A stretch of DNA of 64,000 bases from Eurosta solidaginis (taxonomy: Eukaryota; Arthropoda; Insecta; Diptera; Tephritidae): the NCBI RefSeq assembly GCF_040869045.1, contig NC_090324.1, forward strand, positions 188,540,028-188,604,027, written 5' to 3'. The notes beneath the pieces are model-generated. The model was not told the DNA's origin, did no database searches, and saw nothing but the letters and a program-made list of their open reading frames with translations. Numbering within the stretch: the first letter of the stretch is position 1; each line of letters begins with the position of its first letter. A program made the translations under genes and the position numbers. Positions 23,501 to 32,315 of this stretch are shown here, one piece after another.

Positions 23501-24612
23501 CCTATCGCAACTAAAACCCGTGTAGGCTGAACCCTGCAGGGTTGTTCAAAAATTGGCGGATCACATTCGTCTTTAAATATACACACAGACTATTTCGCCC
23601 TTGAAATGCCAAAAAAGAATAATATTTTACCAGCCGATAATAAAAGAGCCATGATTGTTCTCGAGAAAACAGCCGTAAAAATAAATCAGCAATTTGAAAT
23701 TGGTTTGCTATGGAAAAACGAAAAATTGCAATTTCCCGAAAGTTACGAGGCCGCGTGTCACCGATTAAAGTGCCTTCAAAGAAAATTCCATAAAGATCCC
23801 ATACTGCAGCTAACAATGCAAACAGAAATCGACAAGTTAATTGCCAAGGGTTATGCACGAAAGGTATCGAGCAACGAAATGTGTACGTATGAAGGCCCAG
23901 TATGGTATCTTCCAATTTTTGTTGCTGTTAATCCGAATAAACCCGGAAAAGTTCGACTAGTCTGGAATGCAGCAGCAAAATCCTATGGCAAATGCCTCAA
24001 CGACTTTTTAATTTGCAGGCCAGATTTACTAACCCCACTTTTCAACATTTTGACCGAGTTTCGTGTTGGACAAATAGCGAGTTGCGGCGATATAGCCGAA
24101 ATGTTTCATCGCATTCAAGTTAAATATGAAGATATGCACGCACAACGTTTCTTATGGTTTGACAACGACGGCAGTCAATGTAAGCCGCGCGTGTATGTGA
24201 TGAAGGCTCGAAGGCTTGGCATTAGCTGCGCACCCTGCATAGCGCATTTTGTACGCAACACAAATGTTGACGAGTTTTGCGACCTACACCCTCTTGCCGT
24301 TAAAGCAGTGAAGAGCTACCACTACATGGATGACTTTATAGACAGCGTGGACTCTGAGGTTGAGTCGTTAGAATTAGCAAATACTGTGAAAGATATTCAC
24401 GCTTCAGGTGGATTTCACATGAGGAACTGGGCTACGAATTCTACTTTTGTAAGAGAGCAACTATGCGATCATGATTCAGCTGCGGGAAACTCATTTGGAG
24501 CCACAGAGAAAATTCTCGGTATGTACTGGGAATCCAATAACGACATTTATCAGTATAACTGCAGGTTCTCGAGTATAATTGCAGGTTCTCGAGGCTAAAG
24601 GGAGACGTTTTT
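23501..24612 (+). pseudogene. BEL-1 reverse transcriptase
   Basis: Continues the protease frame after TAA 23498 and a TGA at 23528 that replaces a conserved Trp codon. RT blocks are KVRLVWNAAAKS, ASCGDIAEMFHRIQV with the first catalytic aspartate, and YHYMDDFIDS, the catalytic YMDD-type box near 24320. At 24554-24593 a 20-bp segment is tandemly duplicated (TATAACTGCAGGTTCTCGAG, with one mismatch in the second copy). The duplication shifts the frame by two, and a TAA follows at 24613 in the downstream frame. Confidence 0.85.
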
Positions 24613-24615
24613 TAA

Positions 24616-26816
24616 ACTAACGCAGCTCCTAGCAAGACAGAAGTTCTTCAACTGCTTATCTTAATATTCGACCCACTTGGTTTCTTGTCGCCCTACACAA
24701 TTGGGCTGAAAATCCTATTACAGGATATTTGGCGTTCAAGCCTGAAGTGGGACGACGAACTAAAAGGGGACCTATGTGCAAGGTGGCAGTCTTGGCTTTC
24801 AAATTTACATAAAATATCGTCCACCGTCATTCCCAGATGTTATTCTAAGCTTCTGAAAATTGCTCAGGGTATCCAGTTGCATACGTTTGTAGATGCGGAT
24901 GAAAACGCTTACGCTGCAATATGTTATTTCCGTATTCAACTTAACGACGATGTCGATGTATCCATTGTAGCCACCAAATCGAAGGTCACCCCTCTAAAAC
25001 CGATATCCATACCTCCCCTGGAATTGCAAGCGGTCCTAATAGGCACACGTTTAGCTGCAAGTATTCAAAATGCGATACGTATTCATTGTAACGAGAGCAT
25101 ATTCTGGTCTGATTCTAAGACGGGTTTAAAGAGGCTCTCAATGGACCCGAAAAACTTTAAAGCGTTCGTAATTTACAGAGTTGGAGAAATTTTGGAGACA
25201 ACTAATCTGACTCAATGGAATTGGGTTCCATCCAAATTAAACACAGCCGATGTGGCCACAAAAACAGGTGTAACAGATGACGGTATGTGGATTACGGAGC
25301 CAGCGTTTTTAAGGCTCTCGAGATGCGATTGGCCAACGTGTCCAGGCTTAGGCAGAACCGATCAAGAAGAGTTACGTAATAGACTTTTACATATCAACGT
25401 GGCAAAATGTTTCTCATTGAACGTCGAATACTTCTCATGTTGGAGCATACTTTATAGAGCACTATCGCAATTTTTGTTATACATCGAAAAGCTAAAGTTA
25501 AAAGTACGTAATGGAAAATTGAGTGATGAAGCGCAATACGAATGCATCCAAAAATCAAAAACTATCTTATTCAAATGCGCCCAACAGAGCCAGTTTTCTG
25601 ATGAGATTTGGTGCCTCAAGAACAGCAAACCCATCGACGCAAGTAACAAGCTAAAACAACTAAATATTTTACTAGACGAAGATGGCGTAATAAGTACGTG
25701 TGGAAGAGCGAACGCACTAAGTTGTAATCAACCACACAGCCATTACATTACGTTCCTTGTAGTACGGTATTATTACGAAAATCTTCATCATCGTATGCAC
25801 GAGGCGGCGATCTGCAAAATCAAGTCATATTTTTACATACCGAAATTAAGAGTTCTGTACAAGAGGGTTTGAAGTAATTGCCAATATTGTAAAAATGATG
25901 CAGCTGCACCCAGTCCGCCACAAATGGCTTGCCTACTGAAAGCAATATTGTCGAGTTTTGAACGCCCATTTACGTATGTGGGTATTGAATTTTTCGGTCC
26001 ATTGTACGCAACCGTGGGCAGGCGCAAGGAAAAGAGATGGGGTGTTCTGTTTACGTATATGACCTTGCGAGCAATACATATAGACGTGGCTAGCAGTCTT
26101 CGTGCATCATGTGTATTCAGAACTTCTTCAGTCGGCGCGGATCCCTGAAAGAAATTTACACGGATAAAGGCACCAACTTCAAGGCTGTAGAGAAAATTAT
26201 ACGTGAGGAAAATCTAAACCTACGGCGATTCTCATCCAATTACGACTGTATTAAATGGCGATTTAATCCTCCAGCAGCTCCGTACATGGGTGTTGCATGG
26301 GAGCGGCTAATACGAACAGTAAAGCCACTAATATACGCTACGTTCCCCGCATATAAGTTCAACGATGAAACGCTAAAATGTGCCCTATATGAAGTTGAGT
26401 TTATCGTAAACTCACGACCATTAACATTCGGGGCTATAGAATCATGTAACGACGAACCACTCATCCCAAACCATCTTCTGTTAGGGGCTGCCGCTGGTAA
26501 TAAGCCCCTAGTGGAGCCTGATCACGACCTTCGATATCGCTGGCATCAAACCCAAAAGTTCGCAAATCATTTCTGGCGAAGATGGGTGCGTGAATATGGG
26601 CCATGTTTGGTGCGACGTAGAAAGTGGTTTAACAAGGTCAAGCCGGTGTCTGTAGGTGACATAGTCATATTAGTCGACGATTCACTACTTCGAAACAGCT
26701 GGCCGAAAGGTGCAATCAAGGTTAAAACCAGTACAGGTGTGTTTGAAAGACCTGCCACCAAAGTAGCCGTGCTGGAAGCCGGCATAACTCAGGATGACAA
26801 GCTCGTATATACCTAA
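24616..26816 (+). pseudogene. BEL-1 RNase H and integrase
   Basis: RNase H carries the carboxylates in TFVDADENAYAA, PLELQAVL and FWSDSKTG (about 24885-25130). The integrase zinc region (H...H, SNCQYC) is broken by TGA at 25870. The core follows: YVGIEFFGP, where the first catalytic Asp is Glu; after a frame change near 26110, YTDKGTNF (usual form DNGTNF); then YMGVAWERLIRTVK with the Glu. The C-terminus has GDIVILVDD and ends at 26814. Integrase would insert the cDNA. The stop, the shift and the D-to-E change argue against activity. Confidence 0.8.
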
Positions 26817-26824
26817 CTCCCTTG

Positions 26825-26836
26825 AAAAGGGGGGAA
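26825..26836 (+). promoter_or_regulatory. Polypurine tract of BEL-1
   Basis: AAAAGGGGGGAA lies directly before the TGTTGCC start of the right LTR. This is the position of the plus-strand primer in LTR retrotransposons. Confidence 0.8.
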
Positions 26837-27227
26837 TGTTGCCGCCGCCACTGCCTTAATTACTTGCATAAGATAAGAGTTATAATGTTTTCTTTTACCT
26901 TTATTCGCATACCATACATGCTTACATAAATGAACTTCATCCACGTTCTACGTATGTAAGTATGTAGGTATATACATATGTACATATTAATCTCTCTTTT
27001 ACGATAAAATCATATTAATATTTTTTGTACCTTACGGTAAAATCAGCCGGTCAAAAATACTTAAAAAACATTGTACACTAGAAATAATTGAACATTGTTA
27101 TTTGTCAAGCGGTACTGAAAATATTGTGTTACAGCTTCTCGTTACTCACTTAATTACTTATTCTAATAAAAAGTGAATGCTGTTAAAAATTGTTTTTCTT
27201 TGTGCTTGGCATAGAAGCAAGATTATA
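26837..27227 (+). repeat. BEL-1 3' LTR
   Basis: Begins TGTTGCCGCCGCC and ends at about 27227, directly before GGTTG. Its ~30 differences from the 5' LTR mark an old insertion. Confidence 0.85.
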
Positions 27228-27232
27228 GGTTG
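27228..27232. repeat. Target-site duplication GGTTG, right
   Basis: Partner of 20833-20837. With one copy removed, the minus-strand endonuclease frame of the LOA-like element reads straight across the site. Confidence 0.8.
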
Positions 27233-27720
27233 GTTCAGTTCCCCCATTGCTTATGATTAATCTAGAGTTTAGGATGAAAAAAAATAATAATTCATCTCTC
27301 GTTTTCGTCATTACTTCCCCAGGTGGAGTGGTGCGCGTTTACGTCTCCTCCCAGTACCAGTGCACCTGATGTAACTTCCACCAGCTTCCTGACGGTCGAT
27401 GTCGGCACCGTCTTGTCATGGGCTAGATAAATTGATGATAACCTGATTTGAACCATACTTAAGTTCAGGCTGATCGTTGTTGTGTCTTCATCGCTAAATT
27501 GAGGAAGAAACAAAACATTAAGTTTGGTACTAACAAGTATACATGTCTAGGCTTTCCCGAGGTGCCACAACTTACCAACGTGTAGCCGGTGAACTTGAGT
27601 CCACAAATGTTTTATCTTATCACCCACGTATCTTGAATGAGGACAATATCAGCTGCCCTTTTAGATGGTAATCGGAGCAGCAGTGCAGCGGAGGCTGCTT
27701 TACTGTGGTGAAGGTTTATG
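27233..27720 (-). pseudogene. LOA-like ORF2: apurinic-type endonuclease, N-terminal part
   Basis: The endonuclease nicks target DNA for target-primed reverse transcription. Minus-strand blocks: LHINLHHSKAASAALLL and VLIQDTW near 27700-27610 (usual form QEPW, so the metal-binding Glu is Asp here). Next are SSIYLAHDKTVP and LVLGGDVNAHHSTWGS (27513-27292). A frame change near 27297 leads into ILNSRLIISNGGTEPT, which ends at the BEL-1 target site. Stops lie between the first two blocks. Confidence 0.7.
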
Positions 27721-27900
27721 TGGAGGACCCGTACCAACAAACGCACACTATAGCTCCCTCCGTGAGCGTGGAGTTAGCTGCATCTTCCAGTATCAGCTCC
27801 TCCTCCGTGTATTGCAGGTGTAACCCGCCTATACCTATGGATGAGGTAGACGAGGTGTAGCCGTCCAACGTATCCGGCTCACCCCCATCTGCCTTCATAT

Positions 27901-29294
27901 CTACGTCCTCGTCGATCTCTTCTTGTGGCTCCTCCTCGGTTCCAAATTTCTAGCGGCGTTGACGTCATTACTATAGACCTTTATTGTGACGGTGTCTAGA
28001 CCATAGTTAATCTCGCCTCCGATTTTCTTCAATACCGACAGCGATTCCTCATTCAGTAGGAGGACAGCCTGACGTGTGGCTCTGTCCCCTTTCTCCACGT
28101 TGACAACCCTCCAGTTGGCGGCTGGCAGCGTCGGGTTGAGGATCCTTATCATATTCAGTACCCTCTCGGGTTCAACTGGTTTTAGCAGTAGCCACACCCT
28201 TGCTCGTGGCCGTGACGGTATGTCCTTGAAGTCAACCGCCCTGAGGTTCGCTACAGGGTAGACCTCACCCACGGATTCTATCGCCTTTTTGTAGATAGAT
28301 GCAGACGTCTCGTCTCCGCATGCCACAACCTTGATGCTGCCCTGGAACCACCCGGCGTCCTTGGATACCCGTGGCGGTCCAGGAATGCATTTAAGCATGT
28401 CCAGGGTAATGTTTGAAAGCTCGCTCTTCAGCCATTTCCATTTGTCCTTCTTGACTGCGCCGTCTTCCTGATTGTCGTCAAGGACCCCTATCAGGATTTT
28501 GTCCTTGACAACTTCTGCAAAATAGAGCCCATGCACTTTCTGCCTCTTTGATTTGGCAGGCACTACTTCCGCCGACCTTGCCCTTTTGGTTACCACTTGT
28601 GGCTGCCTCCCTTATGCAATACGAAAGTCCGGTATCACGTCTTTCGCCCACTGGATTTCTGCCAGGTTTCTCCCACGTTGTCGATTTCCGCTCTACTCAC
28701 GAGGTCTGCCATTCGTGCGGATCTGGTTAGAATCCTTGCAGCCGCTCTCCTGTGTTTGTATCCAACTTCACTGGGGTGTGGCCGCTCATATGGCCTTGTG
28801 AAGGCGGTGGGTGTCGAGGGTGGACCACGGGGGGCCTGTGTACCTGCTTCAACTGAGGCTGCATTCTGTACACCTACTGTATCTCTGCTCGTTCCTGGAG
28901 TATCCCGGAGAACACCCGTTTGCCCTGCCTCACTGCCGCAAGTTATATTGCGGAGAGGGTTCTGACCCGGCATCGCCACTGGTCCTGAACCATCCCCTTT
29001 TTTAGCCAACATCTGGCTGTTAGAATGACCCTGCATCGCACTGGTCACCGTTGTGGGGGGCAGAAGCCCTCCCGGCTTTTGAAGAGCGCCGGTCTCTATT
29101 TGTTTTCTATTTCTTTGGTTGCGATTAATGCTCCAACGAGTAGCGGAGAAAGGAACGTCCATTCGAGCAGAGATTCGCAATACCCGGGTAAGGTCTTCAT
29201 ACAACCTGGTGAGACCTGGTACCAGGAGGTCTCCGTTCGCGACTGGGCTATTTAGGGGCCCCCAGCCTGGCTGATCCTCGGCACGGAAACGCAT
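27901..29294 (-). pseudogene. LOA-like ORF1 (DUF4780-type RNA-binding protein)
   Basis: ORF1 proteins of these elements bind the element RNA. The start ATG is at 29294 (MRFRAEDQPGWG). The first frame ends at 28635 because of a one-base deletion near 28669 (compare 60470, where the frame is open). The second frame (about 28660-27901) has the DUF4780 layout: basic NLS-like KRARSAEVVPAKSKRQK, GWFQGSIKVVACGDETSASIYKKAI, DIPSRPRARVWLLLKP, then a basic C-terminus. A separate short frame at 27716-27898 begins ORF2. Only the single shift interrupts it. Confidence 0.75.
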
Positions 29295-29600
29295 AACGTC
29301 CTGATCCAGCCCCCGAGAAGGAAAGGAAATAGGAAAGAAAGAAAAGAGAACGAAAAAGTGGTAGAAAGAGAGAAATGTTCGCCAGAAACCATGGTCAAGA
29401 ATCGTTTCCTGATAATCAGGCCATTAATGGTTCAGTCACACAGCCCTGATTCCTAATTTTAGCTGGACACCCTCCTGACTTCGCACAGGCTCAATTCTGT
29501 AGTGTCCATTTCCAGTCGTCACCCTCTCGGAGAGTTCAGTTGGGGATTTGTGCCAACCAAAGTTGTGAATTGGTGATTATAAAATACTTGAAAGCTATTA

Positions 29601-30039
29601 TTCATGTTGGTCAAATTACAAAAATTATCAAAATTTGAAGAAATAAAGATTCAAAGCCAATATTCATTACAAATAATCGATTTGTGGCCTGCAACTTTTC
29701 ATACTCAATTCCATGTGCTTGACCACGTTTTCTTAGTTTGAATTTTCTTTCTACTCCCCCCTCTTTACGATTCTTGAGTGTCAGATATTTTGGATATGCT
29801 GCTCGGAAATGACTATATTCATTGCCGAGCTTTTGATATTAACTCGAGAAAACGTATTCATTGGATTATTATTTGTTTTATAATTATTGAATGCAAAAAA
29901 AGTTGCCTTTTGATCGCTTGAATTGAAGTAAACTACCAAAATTTTTTTTTTTCTTTTTTTTTTTTTTTGAGATTTCTTAATTTAGTAAGTTTTAGTGTCC
30001 GTATTACGGGACGAACTCACTGCTTTAGATGCTGTTCTT
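29601..30039. other. Unassigned spacer with long T-run
   Basis: No gene. A ~30-base T/C run lies at 29940-29970. The whole stretch is repeated near 61405-61845 as part of the large composite duplication, with short indels. Confidence 0.6.
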
Positions 30040-30480
30040 GTTGTTGTCGGTCGCTGGTTATGCCAGGTTGAAATTCGTTGGGCCTATATGAAGCTGCTTT
30101 TCTGCTGTTGTTATAGCTGGTGGTTGTGGTTATGTCTGGTTTTGTAGCTTATGGCCGGCTATTATGCTGGGTTGAAGTCCGTTGGGCCTATATGTAGCGG
30201 CGTTTCTGCTGTTGTTGTTATTGCTGGTTGTTGTGGTTATGTATGATGGTGTAGCTTATGGCCGGCTACCATACCGGGTTGAAGTTCGTTGGGCCTATAT
30301 ATAGCGGCCTTTCTGGTGTTTTTGTTGCTGGTGGTTGTTGGCGCTGTTGGTGCTGGTAGCGCGCGGTGTTGGCGCTCTTGCAGCAGGCCTATGTTTGGCG
30401 GCCTTACTGTTGTTGTTGTTGGTGGTTGTTGGCGGTTTTGATGGTGGTAGCGCGTGGTGTTGTTGTGCGCCTGTTTTAGT
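30040..30480 (+). repeat. GTT-rich degenerate tandem repeat, ~105-bp unit
   Basis: The block GTTGGGCCTATAT recurs at about 30078, 30181 and 30288, with GGTTGAA.T.CGTTGGGCC and TAGCTTATGGCCGGCTA between. Runs of GTTGTTGTT fill the rest. A second copy lies at 61845-62285. No spacer/repeat pattern of a CRISPR and no protein family is recognised. Confidence 0.7.
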
Positions 30481-30489
30481 GGGCGGAAT

Positions 30490-31260
30490 TATGGCTCCCG
30501 AAACATAGAAAATTGCTTAGTCACGGCCATTTTTTAAACTTTTAAGTTTTTCCTATTTATTGTTATAAATCCACTTGGGAAATGAAATACCATTAATATA
30601 AAGCTCTTTTTTGCAGAGATATAGCTTATTTTATTCGTCCAAGCCCCTTTTAAAAATCTTTTATATGAAAGTGGGCGTGGTCTTTAACCGATTTCGTTAA
30701 TTTTTCTTCAAAGCATTCCTTATAGTAAAGGCAACCTCTCTGCCGAATTTTGTTACGATAGGTTTAACGATTTTTGATTTATGATTAAAAATATTTGTAA
30801 AATTTATTTTATCACAAGTGGGCGGTGCCACGCCCATTTTAAAGATTTTTTTTAAATTTTTATCAAAAGTCTCAATATCAGTCCACACGTCAAATTTCAA
30901 CATTCTAGGTGCATTATTTACTAAATAATCAGGTTTTTTGTGTTTTCCAAAATGTTATATACATAAAAAGTGGGCGCGGTTATCATCCGATTTCGCTCAT
31001 TTTCAATACCAATCTATTCTGGGTCCAGATAAGCTCGTGTACCAAATTTGGTGAAGATATCTCAATATTTACTCAATTTATCGTGTTAACGGGCAGGCGG
31101 ACGGACGGACATGGCTCAATCAACTTTTTTTTCAACGCTGATGATTTTGATATATGGAAGTCTATATCTATCTCGATTCCTTTGTACCTGTACAACCAAC
31201 CGTTATCCAATCAAAGTTAATATACTCTGTGTGCAAAGCACGCTGATTATAATTTAATAT
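30490..31260 (+). mobile_element. Tail portion of the satellite-bearing family (no array)
   Basis: Carries GTGGGCGTGG (30668), the GGGCG...CGCCC palindrome at 30820-30835, a short GGAC microsatellite near 31098, then the conserved 3' segment ending GTGTGCAAAGCACGCTGA. That terminus differs from the CTCAACTGAGTA end of copies B and C, so this is a second subfamily. Related tails are at 47336-47535 and 62310-63015. Confidence 0.65.
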
Positions 31261-31274
31261 AATATAACTTGTAA

Positions 31275-31281
31275 AATATAC
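31275..31281. repeat. Target-site duplication AATATAC, left
   Basis: Repeated at 32112-32118. The undisturbed site is seen once at 63228-63234 in the related copy. Confidence 0.75.
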
Positions 31282-32111
31282 TTACTTACTTACTTACTTA
31301 ATTGGCGCTTAACCGTCTAAACGGTTATGGCCGTCCAACAAGGCGCGCCAGTCGCTCCTTCGCTCCGCCAACCGGCGCCAATTGGTCACACCAAGGGAGT
31401 TTAAATCGTTTTCCACCTGGTCCTTCCAACGGAGTGGGGGCCGCCCTCTACCTCTGCTTCCATAGGCGGGTTCCGATAGAAACACTTTCCTGGCCGGAGC
31501 ATCATCTTTCATTCGCATAACATGGCCTAGCCAGCGCAGCCGCTGCGTTTTAATTCGCTGGACTATGTTGATGTCTGCGTATAGCTCGTACAGCTCATCA
31601 TTAAATCTTCTTCGGTACTCGCCATCGCCAACGCGTAGAGGTCCATAAATCTTTCGAAGAACTTTTCTCTCGAACACTCCCAAAGCCGCTTCATCTGCTG
31701 TTGTCATGGTCCATGCTTCTGCCCCATATAGCAGGACGGGTACGATAAGTGACTTGTAGAGTATGATTTTCGTTCGCCGAGAGAGGACTTTACTTTTCAA
31801 TTGCCTACCTAGTCCAAAGTAGCATTTATTGGCAAGATTGATTCTTCGCTGGATTTCAGTGCTGATGTTGTTGCTAATGTTGATGCTGGTTCCCAAATAA
31901 ACGAAGTCTTTTACTATTTCGAAATTATGGCTGCCAACAGTAGCGTGGTTGCCAAGGCGCATATGCGCTGACTCTTTGCTCGATGACAGCAGGTACTTCG
32001 TTTTGTCCTCATTCACCATCAAACCCATCTTTACCGCTTCTTTTTCCAGCTTGGAGTAAGCAGAACTAACAGCGCGGGTGTTTAGGCCGATGATATCAAT
32101 GTCATCAGCAT
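31282..32111 (-). mobile_element. 5'-truncated RTE-like non-LTR element
   Basis: Minus-strand insertion. Its 3' end is a (TAAG)n-type run (TTACTTACTTACTTACTTA on the plus strand at 31282), typical of RTE-clade ends. Its 5' end is truncated exactly at the RT catalytic ADD block. It is flanked by AATATAC duplications and absent at the matching position near 63230. Confidence 0.8.
31309..32109 (-). pseudogene. RTE-like reverse transcriptase, C-terminal fragment
   Basis: The reading frame opens at the insertion boundary with ADDIDIIGL (catalytic ADD at 32101-32109). It runs to 31309 without a stop, through the thumb and C-terminal blocks YGAEAWTMTTADEAALGVFERKVLR, RLRWLGHVMRM and RGRGRPPLRWKDQVENDL. 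These are characteristic of the RTE-like elements abundant in insects. The upstream endonuclease and RT palm are absent because the insertion is 5'-truncated. There is no ATG at the true boundary, so no native start exists. It would have no activity alone. Confidence 0.85.
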
Positions 32112-32118
32112 AATATAC
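32112..32118. repeat. Target-site duplication AATATAC, right
   Basis: Partner of 31275-31281. Confidence 0.75.
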
Positions 32119-32315
32119 ATTTTACAAAAATAACAAACTTGGTCTTAAAGACAACAAATTAACAGTTTTTTTTTTGTTGTTATATCGGCCTACTAATTTG
32201 TAAGATCGCGGGTTCGAATCGAGCTCAGGGCCTAAAAATAATTATTTTATCATTATTATTGTTATGATAAATTGTTTCTCAATTGAAAAAATTATTAAAT
32301 TAGAATAGAGAAAGA

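Larger units (their letters stand above)
20838..27227 (+). mobile_element. BEL/Pao LTR retrotransposon (BEL-1), degraded
   Basis: The element has two ~0.4-kb LTRs, a gag, then protease, RT, RNase H and integrase in one direction, and a purine tract before the right LTR. It sits inside the endonuclease of the LOA-like element on the opposite strand. It has several stops and frame changes, and I count roughly 30 LTR differences (about 8%), so it is old and inactive. Confidence 0.9.
27228..29600 (-). mobile_element. LOA-like non-LTR retrotransposon, 5' part
   Basis: Upstream half of the element whose 3' half ends at 17806. It contains leader sequence, ORF1 and the first part of ORF2. The 5' end is not fixed, because the related copy at 60085-61400 shares the same flank beyond it. 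Confidence 0.75.

Noticed and set aside
23511..23915. Minus-strand 134-codon frame opposite BEL-1 RT
   Set aside because: Shadow of the RT frame, with no recognisable motif.
30040..30480. CRISPR-like regular repeats
   Set aside because: Units are degenerate, ~105 bp, without constant short repeats and unique spacers, and the genome is eukaryotic. They are GTT-rich tandem repeats.
32205..32225. Functional tRNA gene at GGTTCGAATC
   Set aside because: The T-arm stem does not pair and no full cloverleaf can be drawn. The box recurs in every ~430-bp unit, so it is part of the repeat.
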